Source: Motiliproteus sp.
GTDB taxonomy: Bacteria > Pseudomonadota > Gammaproteobacteria > Pseudomonadales > Balneatricaceae
Length of the DNA: 48,739 nt
Assembly: GCA_026196225.1 (NCBI GenBank)
Contig: JAPHRD010000110.1
Coordinates: forward strand, 1 to 48,739
Reading direction: 5' to 3'
Below the pieces are notes generated by a model. The model had not been told where the DNA came from and made no database searches. It saw nothing but the letters and a program-made list of their open reading frames with translations. Every line of letters begins with the position of its first letter. Position 1 is the stretch's first letter. A program made the position numbers and the translations under genes. This document shows positions 7,398 to 16,795 of this stretch, one piece after another.

Positions 7398-8036
7398 ATG
7401 GAGATTATGGATTTTAATGCACTGTTCTTGTGGCGTGCAGCAGAGCGCTTGATTGCATTGCTGATCGCCGCTGGCAGTATCTATTTGGGCTACCAGCTGT
7501 TCTGGTCTCTGAAAGAGTTCAAGCAAGACGGCGAAGGTAAGCTGGAACTGCCTGGCGGTATCTCCATCTTTGTCAGTCGCGTTGGTCCCGGCGTTTTCTT
7601 TGCTCTGTTTGGCACAGCCATGGTGGGGTTTACCGTGACCCAGCCCCTGTCGGTGCAACAAGCTAGCCCTGCAGCCGCCCCCGATGAACCAGCGACCAGC
7701 CAGGAAACACAGGTCCGCTATCTGGGAGACAAACAGCAGCAGCCTGGTTTTGATCAGGACTTCCGCGATACGGAGCGCTACCTCCAGGCGCTCAATACTC
7801 TCCATCCCCTACTGCAACAGGCTGTGCAATCACAATCCGCCCTCCTGGCAGACAACCAGGCCGAACCCCTGCTGATCAACCTACCGGGCATTCGGCGAAC
7901 ACTGTTGTTTAACAACTGGCAGCCGGAATGGGGCAGTATCGAAGCGTTTCAAACCTGGATCAGCAGCGGCGATCCACAGTCTCCACCGGAGAACTTAAGG
8001 GTCCCTGCACGCCTCTATCTAGGTAACCAGCCATGA
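7398..8036 (+). CDS. Unrecognised two-helix membrane protein
   Basis: I do not recognise this 212-residue protein. It has two hydrophobic segments, RLIALLIAAGSIYLGYQLFW (about 17-36) and VGPGVFFALFGTAMVGFTV (about 61-79), joined by a charged loop. A polar C-terminal domain of about 130 residues follows, beginning with an Ala/Pro-rich linker (ASPAAAPDEPA). The start at 7398 is preferred over the in-frame ATG at 7392 because AGGGG (7387-7391) lies six bases upstream of it. The stop codon overlaps the next start as ATGA (8033-8036), so translation is probably coupled to the downstream metallopeptidase and the two proteins may act together. No catalytic motif is seen. Confidence 0.75.
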   Translation: MEIMDFNALFLWRAAERLIALLIAAGSIYLGYQLFWSLKEFKQDGEGKLELPGGISIFVSRVGPGVFFALFGTAMVGFTVTQPLSVQQASPAAAPDEPATSQETQVRYLGDKQQQPGFDQDFRDTERYLQALNTLHPLLQQAVQSQSALLADNQAEPLLINLPGIRRTLLFNNWQPEWGSIEAFQTWISSGDPQSPPENLRVPARLYLGNQP

Positions 8037-9361
8037 TCAGCACGACGCGCAAGCTATTGGTGCTACTCATGCTGGTCTGCAGTTTGGGCCAGGCCGCTGA
8101 TTTTCCTCCCATCTACAAGGACGATTATTTAGAGTACTGGCGTAATCGCTACCAACCCAGCCTACAATGGAACTTTGAGAATTTAGTGATCGGTTCGCTG
8201 ACCACAGAGGAGAAACGCCAGCTCGGGCCGGTAAAACTCTCCCTGCCTCTGCGAGCTGCGGGCGAACTGGCCAGCGATCCCTTGGTATTTTATGCCGCCG
8301 ACCGTAAGATTGTATTCCCCATTCAATCGGTAAAATTCTTTGACGACCTGTCGCTGGCCTGGGCCTATGCCTGGGCCAATAATCGATCCCTGGAAAATGT
8401 CACCGACTACGTGGCCATGCTCAAGTATCGCAAGCCCCCAGCTGGTGGTTTCCCCGAGCCGCTAACCGCTCTCGGAGTCGCCCCCGATGCCTGGAAGCAA
8501 GATCCCAAAGTTGATGATGTTTCGCAGAAGATCCTCAAATCCGCCATGGTTTGGATCATGGCTCATGAAGTAGCCCATATCCTGTACCGACACCCCGGTT
8601 ACGGTGGCGGAGTCAGCGCTAAGCAAGCTCAGGGCAACGAAGCCCAGGCGGATCAGTTCGCTAACGAAATCATGCGCCGCATTGGTGTTGCTCCAGGCGG
8701 TATGGCCAACTTCTTTATGATGATGGCCCACTGGTCTCCCAATCGCGGCGACTTTTCCAGCGATAAATCCTGGAGCCGTTATTTGTCACACAAAGCCACC
8801 CATCCCTTTACCGGCCAGCGGATGCAGTTAATGGCCGACTATCTTGGCCGCCATGCTGGGGATTACAGCGCAGAAGAACCGGACAAGGCTCGCGCTGCCA
8901 AAAATGTCCGTTATATCGCCAGCCAGCTGGAGCTAATCGCCTCCATTCTTAATGACTCAGATATTCAACGCAGCATTGCCGCGAAAGCAAGGGCCAACGA
9001 TCCCTCTGGCCTCTCCTATGACCCTGAACAGCACACCTCAAAGCAACAAATGAATAGCAGTACTGCATTTCAGGGAAACTACCGCGGCAGTTTTATCCAT
9101 TTTGTCGGCAACGAGCAAGAAACCCTGTCTCTTGAGCTGCAACTCAAGCGTCGTAATCAGCAGGTGAGCGGTAGTTTTAACTTCGGCCTCGGCCAGGGCA
9201 GCCTAGATGGAGTGGTGGTCGGCAAACAGCTGCGTTTTCAATGGGTCTGGGGCGATGCCTTTGGGCGGGGACTTCTGGATAGTGAACCGCAAGGACTCAA
9301 GGGAACCATCGGTTACGATCAAAACAATAGCAACGCCGGTCGCTGGAGTTTGAGCCGGTAA
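8033..9361 (+). CDS. Exported HExxH zinc metallopeptidase with C-terminal beta domain
   Basis: This 442-residue protein has an N-terminal signal peptide (KLLVLLMLVCSLGQAA). The zinc-peptidase motif HEVAH lies at 178-182, and NEAQAD at 202-207 would supply the third ligand Glu, the gluzincin pattern. THPFTGQRMQLMAD (256-269) resembles the C-terminal His/Arg region of M48 peptidases. It therefore looks like a soluble periplasmic, M48-related protease, perhaps acting on envelope proteins. Residues from about 345 to 442 form a separate region rich in alternating beta-type sequence (YRGSFIHF, LSLELQLKRR, GVVVGKQLRFQWVWG), ending in GRWSLSR, possibly a small beta-barrel or sandwich. It is translationally coupled to the two-helix membrane protein upstream. 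Family placement beyond HExxH peptidase is uncertain. Confidence 0.8.
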   Translation: MISTTRKLLVLLMLVCSLGQAADFPPIYKDDYLEYWRNRYQPSLQWNFENLVIGSLTTEEKRQLGPVKLSLPLRAAGELASDPLVFYAADRKIVFPIQSVKFFDDLSLAWAYAWANNRSLENVTDYVAMLKYRKPPAGGFPEPLTALGVAPDAWKQDPKVDDVSQKILKSAMVWIMAHEVAHILYRHPGYGGGVSAKQAQGNEAQADQFANEIMRRIGVAPGGMANFFMMMAHWSPNRGDFSSDKSWSRYLSHKATHPFTGQRMQLMADYLGRHAGDYSAEEPDKARAAKNVRYIASQLELIASILNDSDIQRSIAAKARANDPSGLSYDPEQHTSKQQMNSSTAFQGNYRGSFIHFVGNEQETLSLELQLKRRNQQVSGSFNFGLGQGSLDGVVVGKQLRFQWVWGDAFGRGLLDSEPQGLKGTIGYDQNNSNAGRWSLSR

Positions 9362-9474
9362 CCCTTTGGACTCAATTCTGCTGGCCGAATTACACCCTAT
9401 CAGTAAAAAATTAATGATATGATCCGGTTGTAAGCGATCCAAGCTAATTTCTTTATCTGCGGTGTTTTTGGCCT

Positions 9475-11103
9475 ATGCGCGCTATAAAGCTGTCTCTGCG
9501 GCAAACGTTGTTCTTCGCTTTCCTTGTTGTCTCGCTGATCCCCGTAACCATCCTGGCAGGCTGGACTCAGCACACCGCCTTTGAAAAAGAGATGACCTCA
9601 GTTCGCGAGAAGCATCTACTGCTGGCCCGTAATCTCACCGATGCTTTAAACCGCTATGCCATCGATACTCAGGCCGTATTTATCAGCACCTTGCACGCGC
9701 TGAAGAGTTCACCCCTTTCAGAAGACTCAAAAACGCTGCTGAAAACAGTCAATATCGACGGACTGACCTATCTAAATTCTGATCAACAACTGCAAAACCC
9801 GGTATTGGGAAAAGCTGAGGATTTTAATTCAGAGATTATTCAAGCGCTGCAATCGGTCATAGCCAAAGCCCGCTCCAATCCCGGTAAGCCGATCTTCAGC
9901 GGCGCCATTCCCATCGGCAAACCCGGCATCTACCTGGTCAACCACCTTGCCGAAAGCGGTACCTGGATCGCCGCCTTAAATACTCGCTATATTATCGACC
10001 TGCAACAGTCGATCAGTTTTGGTAAAAAAGGCCACGCAGCTATCGTCGACAAGCAAGGGCGGGTCCTCGCACACCCTAAACCAGACTGGATTCTGAGTGC
10101 TAAAAGCCTCGCTAAAGTCCCCCCGGTATCGGCCATGATGCGGGGAGAAACAGGCGTCACCTCGTTTTTCTCTCCTGCCGTCAAAGCAGATATGATCGCT
10201 GGCTACTCCACCGACAAAGAAACCGGTTGGGGCGTCATGATTCCCCAGCCGATCGCCGAACTGGAAGAGCACGCCAGTCAGATTCAGATCGCCGCCATTA
10301 TTCTTGGCGTTATGGCCGCGATTGTCACAGCATTAATTAGCTGGTGGATGGCCGGTTTTATTGCAGCCCCTGTGATTCGAGCCTGCGATGCCGCACGACA
10401 GATTTCAAAAGGTAAATTCGATCAACGGGTGGATGTCAGGACCGTGCTTGTACCCGCCGAAATGAAAGATCTGGCCATGGCCTTTAACCGCATGAGTGAC
10501 GAAGTCCATCACAGCCAGCAAATTCTCGAGCAGCGGGTAGAGGAGCGCACCGAAGAACTCAGAGAAGAGATCAAAACCCGGAAAGCAGCCGAAGAGAAAG
10601 TACGCTTCCTGGCCATGCACGATGCTGTCACCGGATTACCCAACCGGGTTGCCCTCCATGACCGCATTGATGAATGTTTGCAGCAGAAACGAGTCGTCGG
10701 CGATATGTTAGCCGTGCTGTTTATCGACCTCGATGGTTTTAAACCGATCAATGACCGTTATGGCCACGCCATGGGAGATCTAGTGCTGTCAGAGATTGGT
10801 GACCGGCTAGGGGAAAGTCTTAGAAACGACGATATCGTTGCCCGCTACGGAGGTGATGAGTTTGTTGTGCTGCTGACCAATCAACACAGCGCATGTAAAG
10901 CGGCCGATGTGGCAGAAAAGCTACGCATGGAAATCGCTGGACCCATTCAAATCAACGGCCAAGAACTGCAAGTTGCCGCCAGCATCGGCGTGGTAACTAC
11001 CGATGCCAAAGGTGCCGATATCAATAAGATGCTGCGGGAAGCAGACCAGGCCATGTACCGCGCCAAAAGCCAGGGTAAAAATACCATCTACGTTAGCGAC
11101 TGA
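9475..11103 (+). CDS. Membrane diguanylate cyclase (Cache sensor, HAMP, GGDEF)
   Basis: This 542-residue protein makes c-di-GMP from two GTP. A first helix (about residues 11-29) and a second (about 272-296) bracket a periplasmic Cache-type sensor with the typical GHAAIVDKQGRVLAHP stretch and GWGVMIPQP near its end. A HAMP segment and a coiled coil (QQILEQRVEERTEELREEI) lead to the GGDEF domain (about 375-540). The active site is intact (RYGGDEFVVLL), and the inhibitory I-site RNDD lies exactly five residues before it, so feedback inhibition by c-di-GMP is expected. The sensed ligand is probably a small molecule. An extended -10 (TGATATGAT, 9415-9423) may serve as its promoter; the ribosome site is weak. 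The following gene encodes a likely c-di-GMP phosphodiesterase. Confidence 0.93.
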   Translation: MRAIKLSLRQTLFFAFLVVSLIPVTILAGWTQHTAFEKEMTSVREKHLLLARNLTDALNRYAIDTQAVFISTLHALKSSPLSEDSKTLLKTVNIDGLTYLNSDQQLQNPVLGKAEDFNSEIIQALQSVIAKARSNPGKPIFSGAIPIGKPGIYLVNHLAESGTWIAALNTRYIIDLQQSISFGKKGHAAIVDKQGRVLAHPKPDWILSAKSLAKVPPVSAMMRGETGVTSFFSPAVKADMIAGYSTDKETGWGVMIPQPIAELEEHASQIQIAAIILGVMAAIVTALISWWMAGFIAAPVIRACDAARQISKGKFDQRVDVRTVLVPAEMKDLAMAFNRMSDEVHHSQQILEQRVEERTEELREEIKTRKAAEEKVRFLAMHDAVTGLPNRVALHDRIDECLQQKRVVGDMLAVLFIDLDGFKPINDRYGHAMGDLVLSEIGDRLGESLRNDDIVARYGGDEFVVLLTNQHSACKAADVAEKLRMEIAGPIQINGQELQVAASIGVVTTDAKGADINKMLREADQAMYRAKSQGKNTIYVSD

Positions 11104-11283
11104 TTACTAATTGACCTGCATCAGCACACTATATTAATTATAAGCACCTTCTTATTTTCAGTGCTAGATTTACCCTTGGCAGATATAAATACACTATAAA
11201 ACCGACAACGTTCCTTTCTTAATCGAGGCTATTAAGCTTCTGTTTGTTGTAGGCAAAGGACTGATGAATTCAGGGATTTGAAG

Positions 11284-12909
11284 ATGAACTCGTCGGCCAA
11301 TGACTTCCTCCATAATAATGTCAGGGTCCTGAAATCCAGAGTTTCCAAAACCGCCTATCAGGCTGTTTTTATCGCTATGGTGGCCATCATTATTGCTACG
11401 CTGGCTGCTTGCTACCTGTCCCGGGGAGAGATCTCCATTGATGGGATTATTCACGTCCAATCTACCAATTATGCACTTTGGATTTTGGACGCAGTGCCCT
11501 TTGTGTTTGGCATCTGGGGCCAGTATTCCAGCACTGTAATCGCCTACGAAGCCAGCGCCATGGTCTACGACCAGACCCGTGAACTCAGAGAGAAGGCCGA
11601 CGTTCTGGAGCAGGAAGCTCGCCACAGCGCTACCCACGACGCCCTCACCGATCTACCCAACAAAGCGCTTTTCTACGACCGAGTCAGCCAATCGATCTCT
11701 GCCGCTAATCGCAGTGAGCAGCCAGTATCTGTACTCCTGATAGAGATCGCCAATTACAGTGACGTTAATGACACCTTAGGACGTAACAGCAGCGACAGTT
11801 TGCTAAAACAGGTCGCGGTACGATTACAAAGCGCCTTCACTTCGCCCGCCAGCATCGCCCGAATCGAAGGCAATATCTTCAGCCTGCTACTGTCTGGCAA
11901 AGAATCTCGACAGATGGCAACCCATACTGCCCGCAGTATCCACAATATTCTCGAACCGATCTTTTTTATCGACAAAGTTAAGTTATCCGCCCACGCTAAT
12001 ATAGGTATTGTCCACTTTCCGGAACACGGAGAAGAAGCCGATACTCTGGTACAGCGGGCCGGTGTCGCCCTCTATATGGCCCAGAACTCCAACCAGGGGT
12101 ATGCGGTTTACGACTCGTCATTCGACGCTTCCAGTCCTAGACGCCTGACGTTGTTAAGCGAAGTTAGCCAGGCCCTGGATCGCAACGAGATGGAGCTCTA
12201 CTTTCAGCCCAAGGTTAATGTCCGAGACGGCAGCGTCTATGGCGCTGAAGCGCTGGTGCGGTGGAATCACCCCCGCCACGGTCTACTGCCGCCAGATGAA
12301 TTCATCCCCATGATTGAACGTACCCGGACCATTCAAACCCTGAGCCTTTGGGTGTTGAAACAGTGTTTCACTCAAATCAGTGAATGGCGCAAACAGGGTT
12401 TAGATCTAAAGCTGGCGATCAACCTATCTGCCAAGGATCTTCACAATCCAGAATTGCCGGATCTGATCGCGGGCCTTCGCGGCAGCACTGGCGTTAACCC
12501 CAGCTGGATCATTCTGGAGATTACCGAGAGTTCAATCATGACGGATCCTGAGATGGCCCTTGAGGTTGTTCAGCGGATTCATCAGATGGGCTTTCAGTTT
12601 TCCATCGACGACTACGGCACCGGTTATTCGTCACTGGCTTACTTGAAGAAGATGCCCCTGACAGAGTTGAAGATCGACCGATCCTTTGTCACCGATATCC
12701 TTGAAGATGAGAACGACCGGGTGATCGTCAACGCCACTATCAACCTAGCCCAAAACCTGGGTCTTCAGGTAACCGCTGAAGGCGTCGAAACCCCCGAGGT
12801 GATGGCGCTGTTGAATCAGTATGGCTGCGATATCGCCCAGGGCTATCTGATCTCAAAACCGCTGAACTTAGACGATTTCCACCAATGGCTGGAGAGCTAC
12901 AAACCGTAG
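11284..12909 (+). CDS. c-di-GMP phosphodiesterase: two transmembrane helices, degenerate GGDEF, active EAL
   Basis: This 541-residue protein has an N-terminal membrane hairpin (helices near residues 28-46 and 65-85), then a coiled coil, a GGDEF-like domain (about 118-275) and an EAL domain (about 290-535). The GGDEF motif has become EGNIF (in ARIEGNIFSLLL), so cyclase activity should be lost. The EAL site is complete: AEALVRW, the Asn of NLSAKDL, EITES, DDYGTGYSSL, LKIDRSF and EGVET. It should cut c-di-GMP to pGpG at the inner membrane. The start at ATG 11284 has CAGGGA seven bases upstream; the in-frame TTG at 11278 is too close to that site. The gene ends two bases from the end of the convergent uvrD with no visible terminator between. 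Confidence 0.92.
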   Translation: MNSSANDFLHNNVRVLKSRVSKTAYQAVFIAMVAIIIATLAACYLSRGEISIDGIIHVQSTNYALWILDAVPFVFGIWGQYSSTVIAYEASAMVYDQTRELREKADVLEQEARHSATHDALTDLPNKALFYDRVSQSISAANRSEQPVSVLLIEIANYSDVNDTLGRNSSDSLLKQVAVRLQSAFTSPASIARIEGNIFSLLLSGKESRQMATHTARSIHNILEPIFFIDKVKLSAHANIGIVHFPEHGEEADTLVQRAGVALYMAQNSNQGYAVYDSSFDASSPRRLTLLSEVSQALDRNEMELYFQPKVNVRDGSVYGAEALVRWNHPRHGLLPPDEFIPMIERTRTIQTLSLWVLKQCFTQISEWRKQGLDLKLAINLSAKDLHNPELPDLIAGLRGSTGVNPSWIILEITESSIMTDPEMALEVVQRIHQMGFQFSIDDYGTGYSSLAYLKKMPLTELKIDRSFVTDILEDENDRVIVNATINLAQNLGLQVTAEGVETPEVMALLNQYGCDIAQGYLISKPLNLDDFHQWLESYKP

Positions 12910-12911
12910 TT

Positions 12912-15113
12912 TCAGCCAATCACTTCCAGTTTGGCATAACCCGCCACCAGCCATTTGGTACCTTCACTGTCAAAGTTGACCTGTACCCGGGCGTTGGCGC
13001 CCTGACCCTCGTAGCTGAGCACAACACCTTCGCCGAATATACTGTGGATAACTCGCTGTCCTAGAACCAGACCAGTATCGGGAATCGCTTCTCCTGAAAA
13101 GTTGATAGACGATTGGCTCTGAGCTGCCCGATTAAAACTGACGGGGCGACTAAACTGGGTTTTCAGCCGCACCTCATTAAGTAATTCCTCTGGAATCTCA
13201 CGGATAAATCGAGAGGGTCGATTAAAATTATCCTGGCCGTGCAGACGCCGAGACTCTGCGTAGGTGATATAGAGTTTTTCCATCGCCCGGGTAATTCCTA
13301 CGTAGCAAAGGCGGCGCTCCTCCTCCAAACGTCCTGGTTCCTCCAGTGACATCTTGTGGGGAAACAAGCCCTCTTCAACACCCGCAAGAAAGACCAGCGG
13401 GAACTCCAACCCTTTTGCCGAGTGCAGCGTCATCAGTTGGACACTATCTTCAAATTCATCGGCCTGAGCATCTCCGGCATCCAGCACAGCCTGATCCAGA
13501 AACGCCGAAAGAACCGGCACCTCCTGCTCCTCTTCCTGGCGCTCCCAACTACCGGCAAACTGACGGGCTGCACTGACCAGTTCTTCCAAGTTTTCGATGC
13601 GAGTCTGGGCCTTTTCGCCCTTCTCTTTCATGTGATGATCGATCAGACCACTGTGGCGAATTAAATGCTCGGTCTGTTCATGTAGGGGGAGATCGCCTGA
13701 CTCTTGATCCAAGCGTTCGATCAGTTGCAGAAAGCCATTTACAGCATTGGTTGCACGGGCTGGCAATAGCTTCTGCTCTACTACTTTCTCGGCGGCCTGC
13801 CAAAGGCTAAAACCCTCGGCTCGGGCCAAGCGACGAATCTGATCCACCGTTTTGGTACCGATAGCCCTGGCCGGCACGTTGATCACCCGCTCGACGGCGG
13901 TATCATCTAAACGATTGCCCACCAGCCGCAGATAAGCCAGGGCGTTTTTAATCTCCAAGCGCTCGTAGAATCGCTGCCCGCCGTAGATTCGATAGGGCAC
14001 ACCCGAACGAATCAGCGCTTCTTCCAATACCCGCGACTGGGCGTTGGAACGGTACAGCAACGCCACATCGCTGCGCTGACGATCATCTTTAACCCAGGTT
14101 TCAACCGTATCAACAATAAAACGGGCCTCATCCTGCTCGTTAAAGCCGGCGTACAGAGAGATCTGCTCCCCCTCCTCACCCTGGGTCCACAGCTCTTTAC
14201 CCAGTCGCCCCTGATTGTTGGAGATCAGCTGGTTGGCCGCTCGCAGGATGGTATTGGTGGAGCGATAGTTCTGTTCCAGGCGTACAACCTGAGTGTCGGA
14301 AAAATCCTTACTGAACTGCTGAATATTCTCGATCTTGGCACCACGCCAGCCGTAAATCGACTGGTCATCGTCACCCACCACCATCATCTTGCCGGTGTCG
14401 CCGGCCAACACTCGCAGCCAGGCGTACTGGATGCTGTTGGTATCCTGGAACTCGTCCACCAGAATATGGCGGAAACGCTGTTGATAATGGGCCAGGATCT
14501 GAGGTTGGTGTAGCCAGAGTTCATGGGCCCGTAGCAGCAGCTCACCAAAGTCCACCAAACTACCGCGCTGACAGGCCTGTTCGTAGTACTGATAGAACAT
14601 GATCAGAGTGCGTTGGTACGCATTACCATGATGTTCCAGATGCTTGGAACGCAGGCCCTCATCCTTCTGGCCGTTAATAAACCCTTGTAGCTGGCGGGGC
14701 TGCCAGTTGTTTTCGTCCAGATTCATCTCTTTAATCAGCCGCTTGATCAACCGTAGCTGGTCATCGGAATCGAGAATCTGAAAATTTTCCTGCAAACCGG
14801 CATCCTGCCAATGAGATCGCAACAATCTATGGGCCAAGCCATGGAATGTTCCAATCCACATACCCTGAGGATTCAGCCCCAGCATCTCTTCGATCCGCCC
14901 CCGCATCTCCCGGGCCGCCTTATTGGTAAAGGTTACCGACATTATGCTGTGGGGAGATATCTGCTCCGCATGGATCAACCAGGCGATTCGGTGCACCAAT
15001 ACCCGGGTCTTGCCACTGCCGGCACCGGCCAGCACTAGCAGATTACAGGCCGGAGCCGCCACAGCCTCACGCTGAGCCGGGTTCAAACCATCAAGAATTG
15101 GAGAAACATCCAT
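12912..15113 (-). CDS. uvrD: DNA helicase II UvrD
   Basis: This 733-residue superfamily 1A 3'-5' helicase acts in nucleotide excision and mismatch repair, about the size of E. coli UvrD (720). Motif I is AGAGSGKTR (29-37). Also visible are TFTNKAAREM (Ia), VDEFQDTN (II), GDDDQSIYGWRGA (III), LEQNYRS (IV), LMTLHSAKGLEFPLVFL (V) and EEERRLCYVGITRA (VI). The C-terminal region (IHSIFGEGVVLSYEG...) is the beta domain typical of UvrD/PcrA. UvrD is preferred over Rep because of length and this C-terminus. I looked for a LexA operator (CTGT-N8-ACAG) upstream of the start and saw none, in contrast to E. coli. It lies downstream of thrB on the same strand with a 109-base gap. Confidence 0.95.
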   Translation of the reverse strand: MDVSPILDGLNPAQREAVAAPACNLLVLAGAGSGKTRVLVHRIAWLIHAEQISPHSIMSVTFTNKAAREMRGRIEEMLGLNPQGMWIGTFHGLAHRLLRSHWQDAGLQENFQILDSDDQLRLIKRLIKEMNLDENNWQPRQLQGFINGQKDEGLRSKHLEHHGNAYQRTLIMFYQYYEQACQRGSLVDFGELLLRAHELWLHQPQILAHYQQRFRHILVDEFQDTNSIQYAWLRVLAGDTGKMMVVGDDDQSIYGWRGAKIENIQQFSKDFSDTQVVRLEQNYRSTNTILRAANQLISNNQGRLGKELWTQGEEGEQISLYAGFNEQDEARFIVDTVETWVKDDRQRSDVALLYRSNAQSRVLEEALIRSGVPYRIYGGQRFYERLEIKNALAYLRLVGNRLDDTAVERVINVPARAIGTKTVDQIRRLARAEGFSLWQAAEKVVEQKLLPARATNAVNGFLQLIERLDQESGDLPLHEQTEHLIRHSGLIDHHMKEKGEKAQTRIENLEELVSAARQFAGSWERQEEEQEVPVLSAFLDQAVLDAGDAQADEFEDSVQLMTLHSAKGLEFPLVFLAGVEEGLFPHKMSLEEPGRLEEERRLCYVGITRAMEKLYITYAESRRLHGQDNFNRPSRFIREIPEELLNEVRLKTQFSRPVSFNRAAQSQSSINFSGEAIPDTGLVLGQRVIHSIFGEGVVLSYEGQGANARVQVNFDSEGTKWLVAGYAKLEVIG

Positions 15114-15222
15114 ACAGGTACCCTTTGCTGGGGCTAGTAAAACGAGTGGGATCGAAAAAGGGCCATTATAGCGATTCGACCAGCGTAGGACGATGGCCGA
15201 ATCTATTCAATGCAGAAAAGGG

Positions 15223-16191
15223 TCAAACTGGCAGCTGGGCGGGGTTCTCGATATGGGCCAAAAGAATACGCCGACACTCGTCAGGATCTTTGATCACCTG
15301 CTCGCCTTCGTAGCGAGTCTCTTCCAAACCATGCAAACTGATCAGACGGGATAACCAGAAGCGCATGGCAGCGGTCCGTAGCAGCAGAGGCCAGGCTTTC
15401 TCTTCATTCTCCGCAAAAGGCCGCTGGGCGGAGTAGCCACTCAGCAACGCCGCAAGCCGTGCCTGATCCATAGTGCCGTCAGAGTTCACGCACCAATCGT
15501 TGGCAACAATAGCCAGATCATAGAGCAGGAATCCGGTGCAGGCGTTGTAGAGATCGATAATCGCCTGCAGCTGCCCCTCGTCGAACAGCGCGTTGTCGTG
15601 GAACAGATCGCCATGGATGATTCCCATGGGCAGATTCCAGGGTTGTTCCCGCAGGTCGTCAAACAGCGCCACTTCTTGACGCAACAACTCGGCATCTTCA
15701 GGACTCAGTAGATTAGCAATATTCTTAGACTCTCGACGCCACCAGAACACCCCTCGATGTGCTTGGCGGGTCAAAAAGAAGTCCTGCCCCACCCGATGCA
15801 TTCGTGCCAAGGCATCGCCAATCTGACGGCAGTGATCGGGCTCAACTTTATCCAACTGGCGTCCAGGAAAGCGGGGCAATAGTAATGCCGGGCGCTGAGA
15901 CATATTCTTCAGGGCGATGCCGTGACGATCTTTGATCGGTGCTGGAACGGGAATATCGCGCTCTGCCAGGTAGCTGGTCAGCTCGACGAAAAACGGCATC
16001 TCGTCTTTGTTGAGTTCTTCAAACAGGGTCAGAACGAACTGTTGGTTCTCACCTTCCTTACAACTATTGACGAAGTAGTTGGTATTCTCGATACCACCAT
16101 CAATACCCTGGAAAGACGTTAGATCACCCTGATCAAAACCAGCCAGAAACAGCGACAACTGCTCTTCAGTAAGGTGGGTATAAACCGCCAT
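15223..16191 (-). CDS. thrB: Homoserine kinase ThrB (aminoglycoside-phosphotransferase-like type)
   Basis: This 322-residue protein phosphorylates homoserine in threonine synthesis. It belongs to the APH/choline-kinase fold family found in Pseudomonas and relatives, not the GHMP type of E. coli. Marks are the N-terminal MAVYTHLTEEQLSLFL, GIENTNYFV, the catalytic loop IHGDLFHDNALF and the metal-binding IIDLYNACTGFLLYDLA. I use the ATG at 16191 rather than the in-frame TTG at 16194; an AGG sits about nine bases upstream. The DUF2782 gene upstream on the same strand and polA diverging from it reproduce an arrangement I recall from Pseudomonas. No other threonine gene is nearby. Confidence 0.92.
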   Translation of the reverse strand: MAVYTHLTEEQLSLFLAGFDQGDLTSFQGIDGGIENTNYFVNSCKEGENQQFVLTLFEELNKDEMPFFVELTSYLAERDIPVPAPIKDRHGIALKNMSQRPALLLPRFPGRQLDKVEPDHCRQIGDALARMHRVGQDFFLTRQAHRGVFWWRRESKNIANLLSPEDAELLRQEVALFDDLREQPWNLPMGIIHGDLFHDNALFDEGQLQAIIDLYNACTGFLLYDLAIVANDWCVNSDGTMDQARLAALLSGYSAQRPFAENEEKAWPLLLRTAAMRFWLSRLISLHGLEETRYEGEQVIKDPDECRRILLAHIENPAQLPV

Positions 16192-16276
16192 CAATGCTTA
16201 CCTGAAAACATAAATAAAGTTGAATGAAGTCGGCAACAAAGCGACCTCAGAAAACCTGGTAATCACTCTCTAGAGA

Positions 16277-16576
16277 CTACCAGCGAAACAACACCCACTT
16301 CGGTACCAGCAACTGGGATTCATCCATCCGAATGTAACCCTCATGACCGGTTGCGGGGACCAGATAGTACGGCTTGCCGATCTCGGGGACAACCTTGATT
16401 TCGATGATTTCGCCATTACGGACATATTCGTAAAAGACCTTGCCCTCAGTGCCTTTGCGAATCACGATTTCAGGCTCATCCTCACTGTACTCCGGCTCGG
16501 CTGCCTGCACTATCAGAGGAGTGAATGTCAGCAACAACGCAGCCAACAATAATGACTTAATTTTTCCAGCATTCAT
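16277..16576 (-). CDS. Small exported DUF2782-type protein
   Basis: This 99-residue protein starts with a signal peptide (MNAGKIKSLLLAALLLTFTPLIVQAAE). The mature part is small and acidic, then basic, and ends in PKWVLFRW. The pattern VIRKGTEGKVFYEYVRNGEIIEIKVVP followed by PYYLVP matches DUF2782, a family of unknown function commonly coded between polA and thrB. The start at 16576 is set by AAGGAG nine bases upstream; the longer frame from 16609 lacks such a site. The gene is 85 bases upstream of thrB and probably cotranscribed with it. Nothing in the sequence points to an enzymatic role; it is likely periplasmic. Confidence 0.85.
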   Translation of the reverse strand: MNAGKIKSLLLAALLLTFTPLIVQAAEPEYSEDEPEIVIRKGTEGKVFYEYVRNGEIIEIKVVPEIGKPYYLVPATGHEGYIRMDESQLLVPKWVLFRW

Positions 16577-16716
16577 CAGCCTTTTCTCCTTGGTTATTTG
16601 AGCACCCATTGCCCTAGAGCGATGGCAACCTGATCGCTTACTTGCAGGCTCCCTAATTTAATTTTAGACCCGCCCTGTTCAGGACAAAAGCCTCAGCAGT
16701 TTTTTCTGTGACAACT

Positions 16717-16744
16717 TTGATCCCCATCAGGTCCTGTTTTTAAT
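16717..16744 (+). promoter_or_regulatory. Possible sigma-70 promoter of polA
   Basis: TTGATC (16717-16722) and TTTAAT (16739-16744) with a 16-base spacer lie about 50 bases before the polA ATG. They match the consensus at 4 of 6 and 5 of 6 positions. No better candidate is seen in the 185-base region shared with the divergent DUF2782 gene. Confidence 0.45.
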
Positions 16745-16795
16745 GGCAGGATTCTTTATCATGACCGTTTTATTCAGCGTCGAGAAGATCTGCCC

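Noticed and set aside
11111-11204. Promoters before the GGDEF-EAL gene (TTGACC with TATATT; TTGGCA with TATAAA)
   Set aside because: Both hexamer pairs have spacers of only 13 bases, too short for sigma-70, and no sigma-54 element is present.
15114-15222. LexA operator upstream of uvrD
   Set aside because: I searched for CTGT-N8-ACAG because E. coli uvrD has one; no match was found.
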